Origin: Pleurotus ostreatus/Saccharomyces cerevisiae fusant
Lineage: Eukaryota > Opisthokonta
Reading direction: 5' to 3'
DNA: 22,025 bases
Assembly (NCBI GenBank): GCA_024196135.1
Contig: JAMQCK010000469.1
Location: forward strand, 1-22,025
Both the position numbers and the translations under genes were made by a program. The first letter of the stretch is position 1. Every line of letters begins with the position of its first letter. The notes under the pieces were generated by a model. That model searched no databases and had not been told where the DNA came from. It saw only the letters and a program-made list of their open reading frames with translations. Below, one piece after another: positions 10,394-18,564 of this stretch.

Positions 10394-10801
10394 GGGCGAA
10401 GTTCGGAATGTCGAAGGAGAAAAAGTGAATCGTGCCATTCTTGGTGAGAGGATGGGATGGAATCATGCGGAGGCCCTGGAGGTCGTACGCAGATGAGCGG
10501 AGTGAGAACGAGTAGAGGATGAGGGACGGACTATAGTTTGACTTGCATTGATTGCTCTAGGCGCTGGGGAAAGCACCTCGAATAACAGCGACGACGTACC
10601 TACTGTCCAGCAATTGACACTCGCTTGGCCAGTCGTGCATTGTGTATTTATTTTGTATTCCAGACGCTCCCTTTCCCTCGAAGAATTCCACGGGTCCACC
10701 CCGCTAGTCTATACAAAAAACACTTGCTGCCGCTTCTATCTTACAGGTCAAGGGATATCCTACAGGCCGCGGACTATCCCTCAAACCCAGGAAAAGTAGG
10801 T

Positions 10802-12278
10802 TCACTGCAGGAACAGCTCCTTCAGTATGCGAATCGTGTCCGCCGGGCTTGTCACGCTGTGCCCAATTGTGCGCGGGTCTTCGTAGATTTCGTGGTCGTT
10901 GCCGCCCTGAGCCGTGCGTCAGCATATGTGCACCTCATGCAATGCAAGTAGTATGCAACAGTCGCAAGCTACCGAATGACACGCCAGCTTCCGGATGAAA
11001 TGCAAAAGCACCTTGTACGTCTTGTCCCCGAAGAAGTGAATCTCCTCAAACTGCTCGTCCTCGACGTGCCTCAAGGCGTACGTCTTGTCCCAGCCGGTCG
11101 GGAACACGTCGAAGGAGATCTGGCCGCCGATGGAGAAGGTGAGGGAGAGGTCGGCGAATTTCTCCTGGAGGACCTTGACGAAGGCCGCGCGGACGCCGTG
11201 GACCTGGAGGGAGGGGGCGGTTAGCACCGCACTGTGCACCCCGAATAGGGTTACATTCACCCCCTTGTCACCGTAATATAGGGTGAATACAAAGAACCAC
11301 CTGAAAATATGGTGGCCGTAACTGGGGTGGCATGGTGAATTCGGTCATATACCGGGTTACATTCACCATTCACCTTTTTTGGACTAAATTTTCGGTATGG
11401 TGAATGTAACCCGGTATTTGTCCAATTCACCCTGAGGACCCCGTTAACGCTACCATGATTTCAGGTGAATTTTCGTGTTCATCCTCTTTTAGGGTAGCAG
11501 GTGGGTGAATGTCACCCTCTTTGGGGCGCACAGTGACCGAGTTCGTACGCGAAGATGGGCATTCACGCACCTTGTCGTACTTCTCAAAGTCGTGGCGCTC
11601 CTGGATGCTGGAAGGACGTTAGCTGAGAGGGAGGTGGATGCGATATGAGGGCGCACTCACGTAGCATTGCGTCCTATGGGGCTGACGTTGATCATGCCGT
11701 TGCGGAACTCGACGAACGTGCCACTGCAGAGTAACCCGAGCGATCAGCGACAAGTCAGGCCGCAACCCCTCCCTCCTGACGCACCGCTTGATGGGAATGT
11801 CCAGGTCCGCGAGGTAGTGCAGGATGAAGTTGACCAATGGCTTGTACTTCTCCTCGCCGAGCCAATTGATGAAGGACTGCGACGCGAGCTGCTTGCCCTG
11901 CTTGTACGCCGTCAGCCCGTTCTCCGCGAAGCCGTAGTCCCACTCCGAGAGCACTGCAGGGATAGAGGTGCATGTTCAGATCCTGATATGTGTGGGGGAA
12001 GACTGTAGAAAACGCACCGTCGATGCCGGGCACCTGCAACTGCTCGGTGATCTTGACGAGATCGGAGCCGCCGACGAAGCCGATCACGACCTTCTTGCGC
12101 ACGTCGCGCAGGACCGCGAGCATCTCGGGGGAGATGCCCTGTGCGAGGGGCGCGTCAGTGTCCAGGGAAAACGCGTCGTAGGTCGCGTACGCACCTGACG
12201 CGCGGGGGTGAGCGTGCCATCAACGTCGAAGAGGACGAGCTTCTTTTGGGGGCGGTCGGCGAAAGCGGAGGAAACCAT
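10802..12278 (-). CDS. SEC53: Phosphomannomutase (7 exons)
   Basis: The enzyme converts mannose-6-phosphate to mannose-1-phosphate in the cytosol, the step before GDP-mannose synthesis. Exons on the - strand: 12278-12195, 12138-12018, 11953-11785, 11723-11661, 11607-11571, 11203-11012, 10906-10802, giving 256 residues, the normal length. The HAD-type catalytic motif [11 protein letters not shown] carries the nucleophile Asp18 and the acid/base Asp20. The PMM signature [20 protein letters not shown] follows at about 125, the cap and core motifs [19 protein letters not shown] and [18 protein letters not shown] are present, and the end [15 protein letters not shown] is typical. Five of the introns are 50-105 bases; the fifth is 367 bases because it holds a 306-base MITE-like insertion (11230-11535). 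The element lies wholly inside the intron, so the protein is intact. A TATATA element lies about 65 bases upstream of the start. Confidence 0.96.
11230..11535. mobile_element. MITE-like element inserted in phosphomannomutase intron 5
   Basis: The element begins CACTGTGCACCCC (11230) and ends with the complementary GGGGCGCACAGTG (to 11535). Aligning the two ends gives terminal inverted repeats of about 33 bases with 4 mismatches. The flanking ACCG at 11226-11229 and again at 11536-11539 looks like a 4-base target site duplication. Removing the element and one ACCG copy would leave an intron of 57 bases, the normal size here. Inside there is a perfect 20-base inverted repeat (11350-11369 with 11397-11416) and nine copies of GGTGAAT or its complement. 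There is no transposase frame, so it is non-autonomous. Superfamily is not settled: CACTG ends recall CACTA-like elements, while a 4-base duplication is also seen in other groups. Confidence 0.85.
11350..11416. repeat. Perfect 20-base inverted repeat inside the MITE
   Basis: The arms at 11350-11369 (starts TACCGGGTTAC) and 11397-11416 (ends GTAACCCGGTA) are exact reverse complements, with a 27-base loop that itself contains another ATTCACC copy. Transcribed from either strand it would form a stable hairpin in the pre-mRNA of phosphomannomutase. Confidence 0.9.
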
Positions 12279-12339
12279 AGTGGTGCTGGACGACGTTGGG
12301 GAGTTGAAAGATGGTGGTGGGGGACGTCGTGGCAGGTCG

Positions 12340-12350
12340 TGAGTATATAA
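12340..12350 (-). promoter_or_regulatory. SEC53: TATA-like element of phosphomannomutase
   Basis: On the - strand the bases read ATTTATATAC, about 65 bases before the ATG at 12278, a usual distance for a fungal core promoter with a short leader. It is supported only by position and composition. Confidence 0.45.
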
Positions 12351-12650
12351 ATGCGGGTGGCGATCGTACCAGACGACGCGGAAGTTGCCCCCATCCGGCT
12401 TCGTTCTGACCTTCATCATCGACTGGCTTCCTCAACCTTCCCTTCCAGGATATAGCTCGCTGCCCCAACTTCAACGTATATCCCAGCTTAGGCTGCAATA
12501 CAGTGCATTGTCGGACCCTTTTTGAGCTCTCGTACAGTAGCCGGACGAATGAAGAAGCTTACTGCGATCTCCAAGAAGCTGCTCAGCAAAGCACTGACCT
12601 TGACCGAGGAATATGCTCGCTCCTTGCAATACGGCGGGACACTTCACGCT

Positions 12651-12683
12651 CGCGATAAATATCTAATGACGATACTTATCGCG
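12651..12683. repeat. GATA palindrome (hairpin)
   Basis: CGCGATAAATATC (12651-12663) pairs with GATACTTATCGCG (12671-12683) with a single mismatch around a 7-base loop. Each arm contains GATA words (GATAA, TATC), the core recognised by fungal GATA factors. It lies about 370 bases upstream of the phosphomannomutase start. Confidence 0.5.
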
Positions 12684-13011
12684 CTAGACTCTCCGGCCAC
12701 CGCTCAATGACCTTTCCTGTCATCAATGGTACGAGAATCCTCCTGACCATCTGTCGGGATATGAAGACCTTATAGAGAGCGTATGAACGCCGCTATGCTT
12801 GCATGCGGCTTGGTAGAGCAACCGGGGCTTAGGCACGGCAACGTTCGAGGTGAGATGGGTGTTGTTCGTAGCAATGCTCAACCACTGACGACGCTTGTTG
12901 AGTGCGGTGTCCTCTTCCTTTCCATTTGACGGCTGCAGAATGTCTGGCACGATGGTGAGTTCTGTAAATACTTTTGGCGTCTATGGCACCTTTCTTGTCT
13001 TCAATGTCAAT

Positions 13012-13433
13012 GGGCTCTTCATGATCGGTCTTCACGCGCTCCTTATGCACACGCAAGCCTCTTGTGTACCTCCTTACATCCTTCTCCGGTGGCGCGCGCC
13101 TCATGCGACCCCGCTATCCTCTTTCCCACTGGACCTCAGCGCAATTTGACGCCTTTGCATAGTGCTCATCTCTGAGCGAGATCTCCACGATCTCACCGAC
13201 TGTCGCGCAAAGTCGGCGTTGACTGCACGCTCAGGCTACCGGTATGGAAAATATGACTTCAATTTAGTGTAGGTGGCGCTTGGGTGGCGCTCGCCAGCGC
13301 GAGCTCTCTGTATACAGTTGTGCGTGACGCGCCAGGTGAAAGGAGGAGGGCACGCAGATTCCCCGAGTCACGGTCAGAAAGGCATAGCGCGGGCGTCGTC
13401 CAATGGCCAGGTTTAGAGGTTTTGTCAAAGCGG
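13012..13433 (-). repeat. Copy B of an inverted, rearranged duplication
   Basis: Read on the - strand this copy runs block Z (13433-13401), then about 150 bases not present in copy A (13399-13248), then block X (13247-13072), then block Y (13071-13012). It is the partner of 10098-10393, so the two copies flank the whole phosphomannomutase gene in inverted orientation. Identity within block X is high by eye, with small insertions and deletions such as a CTGAGGAAG stretch found only in copy A. The - strand frames here are more open than in copy A, so copy B is probably closer to the ancestral sequence. Confidence 0.7.
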
Positions 13434-13585
13434 ATCGCCCATTCTGTAAAAGTCCCTTCTTCCTTATAGAAGGGATAATGGGATGGATTGACGCCGTTGT
13501 ACAATTGGTTTCGTGCACACGCAGGCCAGGTATATGCGCCGCCCGCAGAGCTTTTTCAGGGCGCTCAGTCCTCTTACGAACGGTG

Positions 13586-14376
13586 CTACGAATCCTCCGC
13601 GGACTCTTTTTGCGCTATCCGTTTACGCAAGTCGCCTTCGCCTGGCGCATCCTGGACGTCTGCAGATTGTCCTTTGCCGCCTGTAGGTTCTGTATCGTCC
13701 GTACCCTCGTCCGGCGTGTCGATGCGCTTGTGTCGCGCAGCCCGCCGAGTGTTGAGCTCAAGAGGTTTCAGCTTGCCCGTGGCGCGCGACTGCCAAATAA
13801 TATAAAGCACGGCCTCCGAAATCGCTACGACCGCGCCGACGGCCAGGGCGAAGAGTACCCTCTGTAGATACAGTTTTAGCATGACTGCGCACTGCTTGTC
13901 CATTCCAACAGATGACCACAAACAATCCAATCACTCACCCACTCATTCCTCCACCCCGTCTTATCCGCCGCCCACCACGCCGCGAACGCCGCGCCCCCGA
14001 TGCTCAGCAGCGCGTTCAGAAGCGCCGTGATCGACTTCCGGTCCCGCACGCCCTGCGCCGCGGCATCCTCTGCGCTTTGCGGCGGCGCGTACTTTCCGAG
14101 CTTCGCGTCCGGGGCGGTGCGCGTGCCGGCGAGGAGGGAGATCATGGTGTAGTCGGATGGATTCAGGCCGAGAGACTGCAGGTCGGCGGCGCGCGCCCAT
14201 TGCGAGATGCGGAGGAGGAGGGCGTAGGGGACTGTGGATGGGGGCGGGGTAGCGAGGTACGGTTCGAGGTCGGCGGTGAGGGGTGGAGGGACGCGAGTGC
14301 GAAGGGGGCGGAGCGTGTCGAGGAGGTGGGGCTCGAGGGAGACGGTGAGGTCGGGAGCGGTGGGGGCGGCGCCCAT
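13586..14376 (-). CDS. VMA12: V-ATPase assembly factor Vma12/Vph2 (TMEM199 family)
   Basis: An ER membrane protein that helps assemble the membrane sector of the vacuolar proton pump. Exons on the - strand: 14376-13939 and 13861-13586, joined by a 77-base GTGAGT intron, giving 237 residues. The N-terminal half is a soluble helical region (SLEPHLLDTLRPL, PYALLLRISQWAR), typical of the family. Two hydrophobic helices follow at about residues 115-136 and 148-169 with a short WRNEW turn between them, matching the known two-span topology. The C-terminal tail is hydrophilic and variable. A start 21 codons upstream (14439) is open, but the extra residues are not family-like and would reach into the shared promoter. 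The gene is divergent from the ataxin-10 gene. Confidence 0.85.
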
Positions 14377-14552
14377 TATAGGTAGAGCAAGCCAACAAGG
14401 GATGTCTGGAGATGGTAATCGGTGACAGGCAGTCGGCACAGAGGTGCAGGTGAGGTCAGTCCGTGGTGGTCAGTGAACGAAGGACGCCGCCGTGATCGCC
14501 ATCAACGGCGGCGTCGAAGTGATCGACGGCGCTCATCTCTAAGCGCCCAACC
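14377..14552. promoter_or_regulatory. Shared divergent promoter with a 10-base inverted repeat
   Basis: Only 176 bases separate the VMA12 and ataxin-10 start codons, so both promoters must lie here. It contains GACGCCGCCG (14483-14492) and its exact reverse complement CGGCGGCGTC (14506-14515) separated by 13 bases. Inverted CGG-type half-sites with a fixed spacer are the kind of site bound by Zn2Cys6 regulators; that is an inference. No TATA box is evident. Confidence 0.55.
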
Positions 14553-16534
14553 ATGGCGGACATCATCGAGTATGTTCAGCGCTTCAAGCAAGGTGCAGAA
14601 GCACTCGACTTGCGCGATACCGCCTCCCTATCCTCCCTCTCGTCTACGCTGGACGCCATCTCAACCCCGCTGGCCAACGACGTTGACTTGAGGTATGATC
14701 ACTCACTTCCCCTCCATTTTTGCGTACTGACGCGTCCCCTCCCCCCACAGAGCCTCCTTCGGCTCCAACCCATCGATCTATCCCACCCTCCGCAAACTTT
14801 GGCACGACCTCACTCATGCGCAGCTCACATTCTGGGCGGACGAAGGTGACGACGATGAAGACGGGGAAGCATCCCCCGAAGACAGTGAGCAGCAGCGTGC
14901 GGTGAAGGGCGCCTGCCTCAGCCTTGCGCGTTTCACGCGAAATCTAGTGGCAGCCGTGCCGGAGAATCAGAATAGGGCGTAGTGAGTGGCGATCATTGCA
15001 GGACAGGGCTGTCCCAGCTGAGCTTGCATGCCCAGTGATATTGAGCCAGACATACGAAGACTTCTGCACTACTACACGTCGTGGTCTATGGCAGAGGATG
15101 CTGACGGTATGTATAGAGCAGTCTTCTCCGGTCAGCGAACACTCACCTCGGATAGCTGTCGCGACTGCTCGCATGCTCACGCAGACGCTATCCAACCTCG
15201 TCACCGGGAATGACGCCCTCATATCTTCGCTGTGGCAGACGTATCTTGCTCTCCCAGAAGACAAGGTGGTCTTGCTGTACGTGCAGCCCATCCTGCCTCC
15301 TTCTCTACAGTCTCACGGATCGTTGCAGACGACTTCTTGCGCACCCCGACTCTCGCACCGTCCTCTCCACTCTCATTTTCATGCTGAATATCATCAAGGA
15401 CAATGAACCTCGTATGTCAGTGTCCCTGTCCCTCCCCCCTTCTCCCGTATTGCTTCACTCTGCCACCATCTCACTTACCCTGCACCTAGAAAAGCCCTCT
15501 GCACCACCCCCATCGGTCTCCGCCTCTCCGTCGTCCTTCTCAATTCCATGACCAGATCCTACGACGCCGACGAGGACACCGACGCCGGCCGCACCTTCAA
15601 CTATGGCTATTTCATCTTCGCGCAGATCATCGAGCACGGACTGGTACCGCAACTCTATGCCCGTTTGGCGATGGAAGGCGAGGTCGTGACACCGCATCAG
15701 ACGACGCTGCTCAAGCTCACCGACTCCTACCTCCAATCGCCGGCACAGGAGGGACGCGATGCTATCCACGAGGGCTTGATGCCTGTACTAAGCGAGGTAT
15801 TCTTCACGCTGTCGCAGTCTGCCCGCGCGTCGATATCGAGATCGGTGGCTGGCGACGCAAGCGCGCCGCCTGCGGAGCTGGACGTGATGCTGCCGAAGGT
15901 GTGCGAGGCGTTGGTGCTGTTGACGCAGTGCATCGTGTCTGTCGCGCTGGCGGCGGAAGGGCAAGCGAGCGACCCGCTCGGGAGGAGAAAGTACTTCGCA
16001 GAAGCTCGAACAGCGGAAATTGGGATGGTAGAGAGCATCGTTGGTACGTGCTACAGCTGAGTGTGTTGCAATGCCTGTGGAGGCTAACTTTTAGACAGAT
16101 CTGCTTCGCCTTCTCGATGCCTTCTTGCCCCGAATAAACTTTGGCAAGCCCGTTGGGCAGTCCGCGACGAACGGCGCGCTGCCACCAGACAGCCCTGGTT
16201 TCTTCTACCTCAAGCGCGACCTTGTGCGTCTACTGGGCGTCCTGGTGCATCGAAAACGAGCAGTGCAGGACCGGGTGCGCGAGTGCGGGGGGATCCAAAT
16301 TGTGATGAACTTGTGTGTCGTGGACGAGAGAAATCCATGTGCGTATTATGACTCGTGAGGGATAAGGGCGGACGCTGACGCTTCTGAATAGACTTGCGAG
16401 AGCATGCAATATTTACGCTGCACAATTTACTCGAAGGGAACGCAGCGAACCAAGCTCTCGTCGACGAAATCCAACCAGTGCGAGAAGCGGATGAGAACGG
16501 CGTTCTCAAGCCCGTGCAAGTGCCGCTGACCTAA
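14553..16534 (+). CDS. Ataxin-10/Ctr86 domain protein (8 exons)
   Basis: A helical, armadillo-like protein of the ataxin-10 family; yeast Ctr86 is the fungal counterpart and its exact role is poorly known (cytokinesis and growth functions have been reported for ataxin-10). Exons: 14553-14692, 14751-14981, 15036-15106, 15156-15276, 15311-15415, 15490-16043, 16099-16338, 16392-16534, giving 534 residues. The C-terminal ataxin-10 domain is unmistakable: FFYLKRDLVRLLGVLVH, ECGGIQIVMNLCVVDERNPY, LREHAIFTLHNLLEGN. The N-terminal two thirds are runs of amphipathic helices with an acidic loop (GDDDEDGEASPEDSE, about residue 80). The donor of the fifth intron was set at GTCAGT (15416), because the nearby GTATGT at 15412 would lose frame. 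The intron before exon 5 is only 34 bases by this model, short for a fungus, so that junction is the least certain part. Confidence 0.9.
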
Positions 16535-16837
16535 TGTAGCATATCTATTCCATATATACATGTAAAGTAGTATATTTCTGGCCCTTGGGCAAACCTCAGA
16601 AATACAATGGTTGCCATTGTATTTTCGCCCAAGGCACCGGCACCCGGCCCGCCTCGAGCAATGCGCGCATACCATTACGTAACTAGCCCAGCCGGCGCTC
16701 TGTCCTCTCGTCCTTTCTTCCACCACGCGCACGCGCACCCACGTTTCTTCTCCCACTCCCGGCGCTGTCGGCCCCGTCGCCCTCGCGCCCTTCCTCCTCC
16801 TCTTCCGCCAGCTCAGTGACAGGTACACACTCCCCGG
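16535..16837. other. Intergenic: ataxin-10 3' flank and Rho GTPase promoter
   Basis: No gene is seen in these 303 bases. They contain the strong hairpin 16583-16634 and then a long CT-rich stretch (about 16700-16815) that runs up to the Rho start codon, as expected for a fungal promoter and leader. Confidence 0.5.
16583..16634. repeat. Two-part hairpin between ataxin-10 and Rho3
   Basis: AAATACAATGG (16600-16610) and CCATTGTATTT (16614-16624) are perfect 11-base arms around a TTG loop. Outside them CCTTGGGC (16583-16590) pairs with GCCCAAGG (16627-16634). The stem starts about 50 bases after the ataxin-10 stop and about 200 bases before the Rho ATG. It could sit in the 3' end of the first transcript or act as a DNA palindrome. 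Confidence 0.6.
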
Positions 16838-17714
16838 ATGGCGCTCTGCGGTTCGTCGAAAGGGCGCGGCAGGGGCCGACCGATCCAGCGCAAGGTCGTC
16901 GTATGCGGCGACGGCGCGTGCGGGAAGACGAGTCTCCTGAATGTCTTCACGAGGGGATTCTTCACGCAGGTTTAGTGAGTGGGGTACCACACCAGTCGTG
17001 GCGAACGAAGCTGACGCGAGTGTACAGTGAACCGACGGTGTTCGAGAACTACGTGCATGATCTGTATATCGACGACCAGCTGGTGGAGCTGAGTCTCTGG
17101 GACACGGCGGGGCAGGAGGAGTTCGACCGGCTACGGAGCTTGTCATACGCGGAGACGCATGTGATCATGATTTGCTTCAGCGTCGACAATCCAACGTCGC
17201 TCGAGAATGTGGAGAGCAAGTGGCTCGATGAGATTTTGGAGTACTGTCCAGGAGTAAAGGTGCGTTGCGCGCTGCTGTCATCTACGTGACATTACTGACG
17301 GTGTTCTGCACAGTTGGTATTGGTCGGTACGTGTTGCTCGTCATAAACTCGGTTGCTATTCCTCACTTCGATCGAAGCACTCAAATGTGATCTACGCGAC
17401 GACCCTGCAGTACTCGATCGGCTACAACGATATGGTACTCATACGGTACAATATGAAGAGGGCCTTGGCGTCGCGCGAAGAATACGAGCATCACGATACC
17501 TAGGTGCGCATCGCCACTTCTTCGCCTCGACCTACTCTAACTCTCCTCCCCCTCCTCGCTTCCTTCCCCGCACTACTCGCCTCCGCCCTCCGTCCGCACA
17601 GAGTGCTCCTCCAAACACAATCGCGGCGTCAACGAAGTGTTCTACGAGGCCGCGCGCGTGTCACTGTCCACTCGATCAGGCAGGGGAGGTGGCGGGTCGT
17701 GTTGTGTCATGTAG
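16838..17714 (+). CDS. RHO3: Rho-family small GTPase, Rho3 type (5 exons, one of 13 nt)
   Basis: A membrane-anchored GTPase that in fungi links polarity to exocytosis and actin organisation. Exons: 16838-16974, 17028-17259, 17314-17326, 17378-17503, 17602-17714, giving 206 residues. All G boxes are present: GDGACGKT (24-31), the effector loop [20 protein letters not shown] with the catalytic Gln, the base-binding LKCDLR, and ECSSK. The C terminus SCCVM ends in a CaaX box (CCVM); the final Met favours farnesylation. The N-terminal extension [11 protein letters not shown] before the first strand, together with the ALKCDLR form of the fourth box, supports Rho3 over Rho1 or Cdc42. The third exon has only 13 bases and must be recognised between two ordinary introns; without it the frame is lost. 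A polybasic stretch before the CaaX box is weak. Confidence 0.9.
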
Positions 17715-18564
17715 TGCCCGTCGCTCTTGTCATCTCTAGTCCCTCATGCCGACCGACGCTGCGCTGGCGCTCCCCGTCGACCTCTCAAACTGCTCTGCCC
17801 CACTATGTCACACCAAGCGGCCTATCGACCCGACCTAAACCACACTACACACAGGTGTTAGGACGGAAGAGAACTCCAGCGCGGCCCGCCCCTGGTTCCT
17901 TGCTCCTGGGCGTGTAGTTGTCCATCCACTCCTGCCCGTATGTGCGGTGGTATCCCTCCTCGCATGTGTCGCGCTCAAGGACGTGTAGGGATAACTCAGT
18001 GCGCTGTCCGAGAAAGCTAGATATATACCCCCACCCCCAAAGGTCACATACGCATGGATATCTTCACGCTCACGTATGTTACGCTCCCTTAATCTAACTG
18101 CGTCTTATATGGGAATCGAAAGCTTTTGATATGGGATTTGGCTGCGCATCACATAGTGCCAATGATGCTCTTATTGTAACATGATGTATCTGCTACGCAT
18201 TCGATACGTGTTCGCTGTACGTGCCGCGCTGCGTATCAGCGTTCCAGGCCAGCGTTGTCGGGTTTGGTGCAGATTGGCTCGCGATCGGTAGGTTCTACCG
18301 GGATTGAGCGAACTCCAAACAGACAGAGTGCATCGCAGGTTGGTTGCAGGTGGTCGCGTTTGCCATTTAGAAACAACAAGGGTTTCCTTTTTGAGACGAT
18401 CTCCGTGCCGCTCGCCCCTCGAACTTCCCATGCGCTTTTGCTGGTTCTTTGGCCATGACCTGAGATGTGAGCAATCACACAGATCAAGTGTCTGCCATAT
18501 CTTTACGAGAGAAATGAATTGCTACAAATCTCGACTTGAGAAACGCGAAAACATTAAAGTTGAA
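17715..18564. other. Intergenic: Rho3 3' flank and downstream spacer
   Basis: No gene is supported in these 850 bases. The first part is GC-rich and the part after 18060 is AT-richer with poly-T and AAAC words. Short open frames on both strands lack any family signal. Confidence 0.5.

Larger units (their letters stand above)
8634..10801. other. Long gene-poor interval
   Basis: About 2.2 kb without a gene that can be supported. Several open frames of 60-150 codons exist on both strands, but none shows a recognisable motif. Contents seen: a short hairpin at 8935-8958, an AT-rich island near 9135-9160 (AATATTAATCAAT), and the inverted, rearranged duplicate 10098-10393. The segment at 10400-10800 leads into the 3' end of phosphomannomutase. 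A decayed gene or transposon, or an unannotated non-coding transcript, would fit. Confidence 0.5.
12279..13585. other. Intergenic: phosphomannomutase promoter, GATA palindrome and duplicate copy B
   Basis: No intact gene is supported in these 1.3 kb. From left to right it holds the phosphomannomutase promoter, a GATA-containing palindrome (12651-12683), and copy B of the inverted duplication (13012-13433). On the - strand, broken coding-like frames run through about 13504-12720; one reads RVHKERVKTDHEEPIDIEDKK near 13000 and another PDILQPSNGKEEDTALNKRR near 12900. They suggest the remains of a gene, but no family is recognised and stop codons and frame changes separate them. Confidence 0.5.

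Noticed and set aside
11317..11342. Short exon extension of phosphomannomutase into the element
   Set aside because: The conserved protein joins smoothly from EKYDK to VHGVRAAF with the whole element excluded, so no element sequence is needed in the coding region.
12522..12710. A 62-codon + strand frame (MSSRTVAGRMKK...)
   Set aside because: No motif, no splice context and no homologue recalled; it overlaps the GATA palindrome and lies in a promoter region.
13912..14385. A 157-codon + strand frame opposite VMA12
   Set aside because: Antisense shadow of a GC-rich exon with Arg- and Gly-rich nonsense composition.
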